Origin: an uncultured Lachnospiraceae bacterium
Lineage (GTDB): Bacteria; Bacillota; Clostridia; Lachnospirales; Lachnospiraceae
Assembly: GCA_910588895.1 (NCBI GenBank)
Contig: CAJUSS010000191.1
Coordinates: 1 to 5,252 of the forward strand
DNA length: 5,252 nt
Direction: 5' to 3'
Below, in pieces: positions 1 to 5,252 of the stretch (its first letter is position 1; each line of letters starts with the position of its first letter). The notes beneath the pieces were generated by a model, which ran no database searches, had not been told where the DNA came from, and saw nothing but the letters and a program-made list of their open reading frames with translations. The translations under genes were made by a program, and so were the position numbers.

Positions 1-365
1 GTTCCAATGTCACCTTTATCGCACAGCTCATGGGAGTGAGCTGGGGCGCGCTGGCCGGCGCGTTTCTGGCGCCCTTTCTCTACGGCCTGTATTGGAAGCG
101 CACAACCAAAGCAGCCTGCTGGGTGAGCTTTTTGTTCTCCACGGTCGTGATGCTGGCCAATATCTTTTTCCGCGCCAGCTTTCCGGCGTATCTGCAGTCC
201 CCGATCAATGCCGGCGCGTTCTGCATGCTGGCAGGGCTTGCGATCGTGCCTGCAGTGAGCGTGGTGACAAAGGCGCCGAGACAGGGTGCATTGGAGAGGA
301 TCTTCTCCTGTTATGAAAAGAAGGTGACGGTCTCTGTGACCGATTCCATCGGCGAGAAGGGATAA
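1..365 (+). CDS. Sodium:solute symporter family protein, C-terminal part (5' end outside window)
   Basis: The reading frame is open from the left edge (first full codon at 3) to a TAA at 363-365, giving about 120 residues with no start in view; the internal ATG at 30 lies inside a membrane segment and is unlikely to be the true start. Three hydrophobic stretches are visible: about residues 5-30 (small residues, then APFLYGLYWKR), 37-56, and 70-92 ending in VVT. A polar tail with a YEKKVTVSV stretch follows. The small-residue helix followed by LYGLYWKR, and the cytoplasmic tail, are typical of the last helices of SSS-family Na+-coupled permeases (PutP, PanF and ActP-like). The substrate cannot be read from this fragment. 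The stop is 16 bases before iorA, so it is probably in the same operon. Some SSS members carry phenylacetate or other monocarboxylates, which would suit the neighbours, but this is inference. Confidence 0.8.
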   Translation, partial: SNVTFIAQLMGVSWGALAGAFLAPFLYGLYWKRTTKAACWVSFLFSTVVMLANIFFRASFPAYLQSPINAGAFCMLAGLAIVPAVSVVTKAPRQGALERIFSCYEKKVTVSVTDSIGEKG

Positions 366-381
366 AGGAGGAAACCTACAT

Positions 382-2109
382 ATGAAAACACTGATGCTTG
401 GCAACGAGGCAGTTGCCAGGGGCCTCTATGAAGCCGGCTGCTGCTTTGTATCCAGCTATCCGGGAACGCCCAGCACGGAGATCACGGAGTGCGCGGCGGA
501 GTATGAGGAGCTGTATGCAGAGTGGGCGCCCAATGAAAAGGTAGCCCTTGAAGCGGCGTTTGGCGCTTCCCTGGCGGGGAAAAGGAGCTTCTGCGGTATG
601 AAGCATGTGGGCCTTAATGTGGCGGCGGATCCGCTTTTTACGATCTCCTACACCGGTGTGAACGCCGGGCTGCTGATCGGCGTGGCGGATGATGCCGGCA
701 TGCACAGCTCACAGAACGAACAGGATTCCCGCCATTATGCCCGGGCGGCGAAGCTACCCATGCTGGAGCCCTCCGATGCCGCGGAGGCTTTGCAGTTTGC
801 AAAGCTGGGCTATGAGCTTTCCGAGCAGTTCGATACGGCGGTCCTGCTCAAGATGTGTACCCGTGTCAGCCATTCCCAGAGCGTGGTGGAGCCGGGAGAG
901 AGGGTGCTGCCGGAGCGGAAACGTTATAAAAAAGATCCTGCAAGATATATCATGATGCCTGGCAATGCAAAGAAGCGCCATCCCGTTGTGGAGGCGCGTA
1001 CCAGAGCCCTGGCTGCCTGGGCGGAGACGGCGGATATCAACCGGGTCGAGCCGGGGGAGGATCCCTCCTGCGGCATCATCACGTCTTCTACCTGCTACCA
1101 GTATGTGAAGGAGGCGTTTCAGGATACATACCCCGTGCTGAAGCTGGGCATGATCTGGCCCATGCCGGAGCAGAAGATAAAGGATTTTGCCGCTTCCGTC
1201 CAAAGGCTGGTGGTGGTCGAGGAGCTGGATCGCTTTATCGAGGCGTACTGCAGGAGTCTGGGGCTTTCGGTCTCCGGAAAAGATCTTTTTTCGGAGATCG
1301 GGGAGCTGAGCCAGAATGTGGTGAGGGAGAAGCTGGGCGCGGCGGTACCCACCGGCGTTTGTCTGGATGAGACGATCCCGGCCAGGCCTCCGGTGATGTG
1401 TGCGGGCTGCCCTCACCGCAGTCTCTATTATGTGCTGAAAAAATTAAAGCTCACGGTGCTGGGCGATATCGGATGCTACACATTGGGAGCCGTAGCGCCG
1501 CTGAACGCCGTTGACACCACCATATGTATGGGCGCGTCGGTCTCCGGTCTCCACGGCTTTGTGAAGGTGGGGGAGGAGGAGACCGCAGGGAGGACGGTGG
1601 CGGTCATCGGGGATTCCACCTTTATCCATTCCGGCGTTACCGGTCTGATCAACATCGCTTACAACGGATCTGACGCTACAGTGATCATCCTGGATAATTC
1701 CATCACGGGCATGACCGGCCATCAGCAGAATCCTACCACCGGCTATAACTTAAAAGGGGATCCCTGTACAAAGATCGATCTGGAGAGCTTATGCCGTGCG
1801 GTAGGGATCCGGCGCGTGCGGGTGGTGGATCCCTATGATATGGAGACCTGCCAGACCGTGATCAAGGAGGAGCTTTCGGCAAAAGAGCCGTCCGTGATCA
1901 TCTCCCGCCGTCCTTGCGCGCTGCTGAAATATGTAAAGCATCCAGGTCCGATCCATTCCGACCCGGAAAAATGCAGGGGCTGTAAAGCGTGTATGAACAT
2001 CGGATGTCCCGCCATAAGCATGGCGGGCGGCAAGGCGAAGATCGACGGGACCCTCTGCGTGGGCTGCGGGGTCTGTCAGCAGCTCTGTAAGTTTGACGCG
2101 CTGGGATGA
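382..2109 (+). CDS. iorA: Indolepyruvate:ferredoxin oxidoreductase, alpha subunit (IorA)
   Basis: This is the 575-residue catalytic subunit of the cytoplasmic, oxygen-sensitive IorAB enzyme, which interconverts aryl pyruvates + CoA + oxidised ferredoxin with arylacetyl-CoA + CO2 + reduced ferredoxin. The N-terminal pyrimidine-binding half carries SYPGTPSTEI (25-34) and NEKVA with E52, the position that activates thiamine diphosphate in this family. A CAGCPHR motif lies at 340-346. The C-terminal thiamine diphosphate domain has GDIGC (361-365) and GDS (410-412) followed by DNSITGMTG (438-446), the Mg/diphosphate site. Two 4Fe-4S clusters end the protein: C531, C534, C537, C542-P, and C559, C562, C565, C569. 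The last cysteine is followed by K rather than the usual P, and the protein stops six residues later. Length is near the usual 580-650. The start is set by AAAGGAGG at 364-371, ten bases before the ATG. The partner iorB lies downstream after an unusually long gap. Confidence 0.96.
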   Translation: MKTLMLGNEAVARGLYEAGCCFVSSYPGTPSTEITECAAEYEELYAEWAPNEKVALEAAFGASLAGKRSFCGMKHVGLNVAADPLFTISYTGVNAGLLIGVADDAGMHSSQNEQDSRHYARAAKLPMLEPSDAAEALQFAKLGYELSEQFDTAVLLKMCTRVSHSQSVVEPGERVLPERKRYKKDPARYIMMPGNAKKRHPVVEARTRALAAWAETADINRVEPGEDPSCGIITSSTCYQYVKEAFQDTYPVLKLGMIWPMPEQKIKDFAASVQRLVVVEELDRFIEAYCRSLGLSVSGKDLFSEIGELSQNVVREKLGAAVPTGVCLDETIPARPPVMCAGCPHRSLYYVLKKLKLTVLGDIGCYTLGAVAPLNAVDTTICMGASVSGLHGFVKVGEEETAGRTVAVIGDSTFIHSGVTGLINIAYNGSDATVIILDNSITGMTGHQQNPTTGYNLKGDPCTKIDLESLCRAVGIRRVRVVDPYDMETCQTVIKEELSAKEPSVIISRRPCALLKYVKHPGPIHSDPEKCRGCKACMNIGCPAISMAGGKAKIDGTLCVGCGVCQQLCKFDALG

Positions 2110-2131
2110 CCGTTCAGATATACCAGACGGG

Positions 2132-2171
2132 CCGGCCGGACCGTCCTCCGTGGAGGTGCGTCCGGCACCGG
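2132..2171 (+). repeat. GC-rich imperfect inverted repeat (hairpin) between iorA and iorB
   Basis: In the 108-base gap, GCCGGAC (2135-2141) is a perfect inverted match to GTCCGGC (2160-2166). Allowing a two-base CA bulge at 2166-2167, the outer arm becomes CCGGCCGGAC (2132-2141) against GTCCGG and CCGG (2160-2165 and 2168-2171), a 10-pair stem. Inside it, after a three-by-three internal loop, CCTC (2145-2148) pairs with GAGG (2153-2156) around a CGTG loop. There is no run of T after it, so it is not a classical intrinsic terminator. It could be an RNA stability or processing element, or a modulator of iorB translation; the structure is read by eye and its function is inferred. Confidence 0.55.
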
Positions 2172-2206
2172 GCGCAAGAAGGTTTGGCTACAGACCGATA
2201 GAGAAT

Positions 2207-2210
2207 GGAG
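2207..2210 (+). promoter_or_regulatory. Weak ribosome binding site of iorB
   Basis: Only GGAG is available, seven bases before the iorB ATG at 2218. The other complete genes here, and the hydrolase, have seven or more matching bases (AAGGAGG or similar). The ATGs at 2205 and 2211 are out of frame with iorB, so they do not offer a better start. Confidence 0.5.
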
Positions 2211-2217
2211 ATGGACT

Positions 2218-2790
2218 ATGGAAACAAAAAATATCATGATCGTGGGTGTGGGCGGACAGGGGACCTTGCTGGCCAGCAAGCTTTTAGGACGCCTGCTCCT
2301 TAGCCGGGGATATGATGTGAAGGTGAGCGAGGTACACGGGATGAGCCAGCGTGGCGGGAGCGTGGTCACATACGTCCGTTTTGGGGACCGGGTCTGCTCT
2401 CCCGTGATCGATAAAGGACAGGCAGACTGCATCCTCTCCTTTGAGCTTTTGGAAGCGGCACGTTATGCGGAGTTTTTAAAGCCGGGAGGGAGGATCATCG
2501 TGGGCATCCAGCAGATCGATCCCATGCCGGTGATCGCGGGCGCGGCATCCTACCCGGAAGCTCTGGAAGAGAAGCTTAAAGGACTGGGGATCGAAGTGGA
2601 CGCCCTGGACGCCCTTACTCTGGCGGAGGAGGCGGGCAGCAGCAAGGCTGTGAACCTGGTGCTCATGGGCAGGCTTTCCAGACACTTTGACTTTACCGAG
2701 GAGGAGTGGCTGGAGGCGATCGGACAGAGCGTCCCGCCGAAGTTTTTGGAGATGAACAAAAAAGCCTTTGCGCTGGGAAGAGATGCATAA
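2218..2790 (+). CDS. iorB: Indolepyruvate:ferredoxin oxidoreductase, beta subunit (IorB)
   Basis: This 190-residue protein is the smaller subunit of the IorAB 2-oxoacid:ferredoxin oxidoreductase and corresponds to the gamma-type domain of the pyruvate:ferredoxin oxidoreductase superfamily. The N-terminus has the hallmark IVGVGGQG (8-15) at the start of its Rossmann-like fold. It is followed by SEVHGMSQRGGSV (37-49), the conserved loop at the subunit interface near the CoA/thiamine site. SPVI (61-64) and ADCILSFELLEAAR (69-82) are also conserved, and the length is normal. It has no iron-sulfur motif of its own, as expected, and must pair with IorA. The gene starts 108 bases after iorA, in the same reading frame, behind a weak GGAG site. 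Its TAA is 16 bases before the paaK ATG. Substrate range (indole-, phenyl- or hydroxyphenyl-pyruvate) cannot be told from sequence. Confidence 0.95.
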   Translation: METKNIMIVGVGGQGTLLASKLLGRLLLSRGYDVKVSEVHGMSQRGGSVVTYVRFGDRVCSPVIDKGQADCILSFELLEAARYAEFLKPGGRIIVGIQQIDPMPVIAGAASYPEALEEKLKGLGIEVDALDALTLAEEAGSSKAVNLVLMGRLSRHFDFTEEEWLEAIGQSVPPKFLEMNKKAFALGRDA

Positions 2791-2794
2791 GAAA

Positions 2795-2801
2795 AAGGAG
2801 G
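2795..2801 (+). promoter_or_regulatory. Ribosome binding site that fixes the paaK start
   Basis: AAGGAGG sits in the short gap after the iorB stop, five bases before the ATG at 2807. The in-frame upstream candidates (TTG at 2768, ATG at 2783) lie inside iorB and have no comparable site, so 2807 is the supported start. Confidence 0.85.
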
Positions 2802-2806
2802 CCTTT

Positions 2807-4105
2807 ATGGAGCGGTATTATCAAAAGGAGATCGAGACTGCGGACCGGGAGCAGATCCTGGCATGGCAGAACGAGCGGCTGGTCAGGCAGGTGCGCCATG
2901 TGTGGGATGATGTGCCCTATTATCGTGCAAAGATGGAGGAAAAGGGGGTCGCTTTGGAGGATATCCGGAGCGTGGAGGATTTGCACAAGCTGCCGTTTCT
3001 GACAAAAGATGACCTGCGTGAGGCGTATCCCTATGGCCTGCTGGCAAAACCCCTTAAGGATTGCGTCCGTATCCAGTCCACATCAGGCACCACGGGCCGC
3101 AGGGTAGTGGCCTTTTACACGCAGTATGATATCGACCTGTGGGAGGACTGCTGCGCCCGGGCGATCGTGGCGGCAGGCGGCACAAGTGAGGATGTCTGCC
3201 ATGTCAGTTATGGTTACGGTCTTTTTACCGGCGGCCCCGGTCTCAACGGAGGCAGTCACAGGGTGGGCTGTCTGACCCTCCCCATGTCGTCGGGCAACAC
3301 GGACCGTCAGCTGCAGTTCATGGTAGATCTGGGAGCGACCATCCTTTGCTGTACGCCGTCTTATGCCGCATACCTGGCCGAGAGCATCCACGAGCGGGGG
3401 CTGCAGGATAAGATCAAGCTGAAGGCCGGGATCTTCGGCGCGGAGGCTTGGAGTGAGGAGATGCGCAAAGATATCCAGGATAAGCTGAAGATCAAGGCCT
3501 ACGATATCTATGGGCTCACGGAGACCAGCGGCCCAGGCGTTTCCTTTGAGTGCAGCGAGCAGACCGGCATGCATATCAACGAGGATCATTTTATCGCGGA
3601 GATCATCGATCCGGATACGGGAGAGGTGCTTCCCGAGGGCAGTAAGGGGGAGCTGGTGTTCACGGCCATCACCAAGGAGGCTTTTCCTCTCCTTCGCTAC
3701 CGGACCAGAGACATCTGCGTGCTGACCAGGAAGAAATGCTCCTGCGGCCGCACCCATGTGAAGATGAGCAAGCCCATGGGCAGGAGCGATGATATGCTCA
3801 TCGTCAAGGGTGTCAACGTCTTCCCGTCCCAGATCGAGACCGTGCTCTTAGAGCAGGGCTATCCCGCAAACTATCAGATCATCGTGGACCGTGTCAACAA
3901 CTCTGACACGCTGGAGGTGATGGTCGAGATGACCTACCAAAACTTTTCGGATAATCTGGGTAAGATCACCGAGATGGAGAAGGGATTGGTGGCAGCGCTC
4001 AAGGCCATGTTGGGGATCTATGCCAAGGTGCGCCTGGTGGCGCCCAAGTCGATCACCAGGAGCGAGGGCAAGGCAGTCCGCGTTATCGACAAGCGGAAGA
4101 TTTAA
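2807..4105 (+). CDS. paaK: Phenylacetate-CoA ligase (AMP-forming), PaaK family
   Basis: This is a 432-residue cytoplasmic adenylate-forming enzyme that converts an arylacetate + ATP + CoA to the arylacetyl-CoA + AMP + PPi. The N-terminus MERYYQKEIE, followed by DDVPYYRAKM, matches the usual PaaK opening. The phosphate-binding loop is STSGTTGRR (91-99). YDIYGLTETSGPG begins at 232 and contains the adenine-binding loop and E239. RTRDI (299-303) holds the ribose-binding D302. CSCGRTH (311-317) precedes GRSDDMLIVKGVNVFPSQIE (325-344), the hinge into the mobile C-terminal domain. RSEGKA (418-423) supplies the catalytic lysine K422. All key residues are present and the length is typical. The start at 2807 is chosen over in-frame TTG 2768 and ATG 2783 because of its AAGGAGG site and the family N-terminus. 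It lies between iorB and an ACT-domain gene at 15-16 base spacings, so it is almost certainly co-transcribed. The exact aryl acid is unknown. Confidence 0.94.
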   Translation: MERYYQKEIETADREQILAWQNERLVRQVRHVWDDVPYYRAKMEEKGVALEDIRSVEDLHKLPFLTKDDLREAYPYGLLAKPLKDCVRIQSTSGTTGRRVVAFYTQYDIDLWEDCCARAIVAAGGTSEDVCHVSYGYGLFTGGPGLNGGSHRVGCLTLPMSSGNTDRQLQFMVDLGATILCCTPSYAAYLAESIHERGLQDKIKLKAGIFGAEAWSEEMRKDIQDKLKIKAYDIYGLTETSGPGVSFECSEQTGMHINEDHFIAEIIDPDTGEVLPEGSKGELVFTAITKEAFPLLRYRTRDICVLTRKKCSCGRTHVKMSKPMGRSDDMLIVKGVNVFPSQIETVLLEQGYPANYQIIVDRVNNSDTLEVMVEMTYQNFSDNLGKITEMEKGLVAALKAMLGIYAKVRLVAPKSITRSEGKAVRVIDKRKI

Positions 4106-4120
4106 GAGGAGGAAAAGGAT

Positions 4121-4552
4121 ATGACGATACCTCAGATCTCAGTATTTCTGGAAAACAAAGCCGGGCAGCTTGCGGACATCACCCGCATCCTCTCGGATGC
4201 GCAGGTGAACATGCGGGCGATCAGTATCGCGGAGACGGCGGATTACGGCGTCCTGCGGCTGATCGTGGACGATGCGCCTAAGGCGTCCTCTGTCCTCCTG
4301 GGGCAGGGGTTCATCCTGACCATGACCCCGGTGGTAGGCGTGGCGGTCCCGGATAAGCCGGGAGGACTTGGCAAGGTGCTCAGCGTGATCTCCCAGGCAG
4401 GGATCGATGTGGAGTATATGTATTCCGTTTTTGGGCAGAAGGACGGGCAGGCCTTCATGATCTTCCGCGTGGCGGATACGGAGGGGCTGACGGCGCTTTT
4501 TAAAGAGCATGGGATCAGCAGGATCAAAGGGGAAGACTTAGGCATCCACTGA
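4121..4552 (+). CDS. Tandem ACT-domain protein, probable amino-acid sensor
   Basis: This is a 143-residue protein consisting almost wholly of two ACT domains, about 4-66 and 70-136, with no catalytic or DNA-binding part. Each repeat shows the beta-strand, loop and helix opening: ISVFLENKAGQLADITRIL at 6-24 and VGVAVPDKPGGLGKVLSVI at 72-90. The glycine-containing loops, NKAG (12-15) and DKPG (78-81), are where ACT domains usually bind small ligands, commonly amino acids, at dimer interfaces. The gene starts 15 bases after the paaK stop behind AGAGGAGG (4105-4112), indicating tight co-expression. Stand-alone ACT proteins next to paaK and iorAB occur in anaerobes, but to my knowledge their job is not firmly established. 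A regulatory subunit or sensor of phenylalanine, tyrosine or tryptophan for the neighbouring enzymes is a reasonable inference. Family assignment is firm; the role is not. Confidence 0.88.
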   Translation: MTIPQISVFLENKAGQLADITRILSDAQVNMRAISIAETADYGVLRLIVDDAPKASSVLLGQGFILTMTPVVGVAVPDKPGGLGKVLSVISQAGIDVEYMYSVFGQKDGQAFMIFRVADTEGLTALFKEHGISRIKGEDLGIH

Positions 4553-4626
4553 GCCGGATATCCCATTATGAGCAGTGAGCATCAATGCCAAAAACCGGTC
4601 CAGCCGGAAGGTGGGATGGGAAAGCA

Positions 4627-4633
4627 AAGGAGG
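4627..4633 (+). promoter_or_regulatory. Ribosome binding site that fixes the hydrolase start
   Basis: AAGGAGG lies six bases before the ATG at 4640. The in-frame ATG at 4634 directly abuts it, which is too close. The in-frame ATG at 4568 has no such site and would add a polar 24-residue leader. Confidence 0.8.
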
Positions 4634-4639
4634 ATGTGG

Positions 4640-5252
4640 ATGTTGAAGGTGACCTATATCGGGCACAGCGGCTTTTTGGTGGAGCTGGAGGGCGCGCTGT
4701 TCTTGTTTGACTATTACCAGGGAGAGATCTTGGCGCTGCCGGAGGAAAAGAGGCTGTATGTCTTTGCCAGCCACCGGCACAAGGATCATTTTAACCCGGA
4801 GATCTTTGCGCTGGCCAAGCGGCATCCGGATGTGCAGTATGTCTTATCCAGAGATATCTGGCTCAGCCAGGTTCCGGAGGAGCTCCATGGACAGACGGTG
4901 CAGCTAAAGCCCCGGGCGGCCTGGGCAGATCTTCTGGTGGAGGTGGAGACGCTAAAGTCTACGGATGAAGGGGTGGCGTTTTTGGTGCGCGCAGAGGGAA
5001 AGACGATCTATCATGCCGGGGACTTAAACCACTGGCATTGGGAAGGGGAGACGGAGGCGTGGAACCGGAAGATGGGAGAGGATTTCCGAAAAGCGCTGGA
5101 GCCCCTGACCGGGATGAAGATCGACGCGGCTTTTCTTCCCTTAGACCCGAGGCAGGAGGGCAGCTATCATCTGGGGATGGACTATTTCCTGGATCTGACT
5201 GATACCAGACAGGTGTACCCCATGCATTGCTGGGAACAGTATGCCATCATCG
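4640..5252 (+). CDS. Metallo-beta-lactamase-fold hydrolase (3' end outside window)
   Basis: The frame is open from the ATG at 4640 to the right edge, giving 204 residues; related proteins run to about 230-250, so a short C-terminal piece is missing. The opening VTYIGHSGFLVEL is the typical first strands of UlaG-like MBL-fold proteins. The metal site is intact: H45-R-H47-K-D49-H50 (HxHxDH), D128 in HAGDLN (125-130), and H196 in PMHCW. These support a two-metal hydrolase in the cytoplasm; no signal peptide is visible. The substrate cannot be assigned: the fold includes lactonases, phosphodiesterases, nucleases and thioesterases. The 87-base gap after the ACT gene is wider than most junctions here, but no promoter or T-rich terminator is evident in it, so it may or may not belong to the operon. 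The start is chosen by the AAGGAGG site. Confidence 0.85.
   Translation, partial: MLKVTYIGHSGFLVELEGALFLFDYYQGEILALPEEKRLYVFASHRHKDHFNPEIFALAKRHPDVQYVLSRDIWLSQVPEELHGQTVQLKPRAAWADLLVEVETLKSTDEGVAFLVRAEGKTIYHAGDLNHWHWEGETEAWNRKMGEDFRKALEPLTGMKIDAAFLPLDPRQEGSYHLGMDYFLDLTDTRQVYPMHCWEQYAII

Noticed and set aside
754..1416. Long minus-strand open frame opposite iorA (220 codons)
   Set aside because: Low-complexity Arg/His/Leu/Gly-rich translation with no family features, fully antisense to a conserved gene.
2107..2171. TGA of iorA followed by a hairpin, as a selenocysteine (SECIS-like) signal
   Set aside because: IorA is complete with both clusters before the TGA, the sequence after it does not extend a known domain, and the hairpin sits further downstream than in typical bacterial SECIS elements.
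2132..2171. Rho-independent terminator between iorA and iorB
   Set aside because: The stem is GC-rich but is followed by mixed sequence without a T tract, and termination here would cut off the obligate partner subunit.
2768..2806. Longer paaK reading from TTG at 2768 or ATG at 2783
   Set aside because: It would overlap iorB, lacks a ribosome binding site and adds residues absent from usual PaaK N-termini; ATG 2807 has AAGGAGG at ideal distance.
3083..3757. Long minus-strand open frame opposite paaK (224 codons)
   Set aside because: It lies wholly inside a well-conserved paaK, has no recognisable domain, and is what GC-rich codon bias produces on the opposite strand.
4560..4617. ATCCCA (4560-4565) and TGGGAT (4612-4617) as a hairpin between the ACT and hydrolase genes
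   Set aside because: Only six pairs with a loop of 46 bases and no T tract; expected by chance.
4568..4639. N-terminal extension of the MBL-fold gene from ATG 4568
   Set aside because: No ribosome binding site before it, and the extra 24 residues are polar and precede the normal first beta strand of the fold.

Overview
The window is a compact, entirely plus-strand run of six protein genes from what looks like an anaerobic Gram-positive bacterium, most likely a gut or rumen Clostridia/Lachnospiraceae relative. That placement is an inference. It rests on strong AGGAGG-type ribosome binding sites before most genes, moderately high GC, an oxygen-sensitive ferredoxin-dependent 2-oxoacid oxidoreductase, and the protein families present. 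No RNA gene, CRISPR array, insertion sequence or phage feature is visible, and no stretch over 300 bases lacks a gene.

Layout: (1) 1-365, the C-terminal end of a sodium:solute symporter, cut by the window's left edge. (2) 382-2109, iorA, the thiamine diphosphate and iron-sulfur subunit of indolepyruvate:ferredoxin oxidoreductase. (3) 2110-2217, a 108-base gap with a GC-rich hairpin. (4) 2218-2790, iorB, the second subunit. (5) 2807-4105, a phenylacetate-CoA ligase (PaaK). (6) 4121-4552, a small protein made of two ACT domains. (7) 4640-5252, the start of a metallo-beta-lactamase-fold hydrolase, cut by the right edge.

The first five genes make sense as one operon for aryl-acid/aromatic amino acid exchange. 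The symporter could move an arylacetate or related anion. PaaK activates arylacetates to CoA thioesters using ATP. IorAB interconverts arylacetyl-CoA + CO2 + reduced ferredoxin with arylpyruvates, which are one transamination from phenylalanine, tyrosine or tryptophan. The ACT-domain protein is a plausible sensor of the amino acid product. The presence of an AMP-forming ligase, and no visible ADP-forming CoA ligase, slightly favours the anabolic direction (salvage of phenylacetate or indoleacetate by reductive carboxylation) over fermentation, but sequence alone cannot settle this. The hydrolase at the end is less clearly connected.

Nothing here is a clearly new system. The points worth a second look are the unusual iorA-iorB junction (long gap, hairpin, weak ribosome binding site, continuous reading frame across a single TGA) and the role of the ACT protein.
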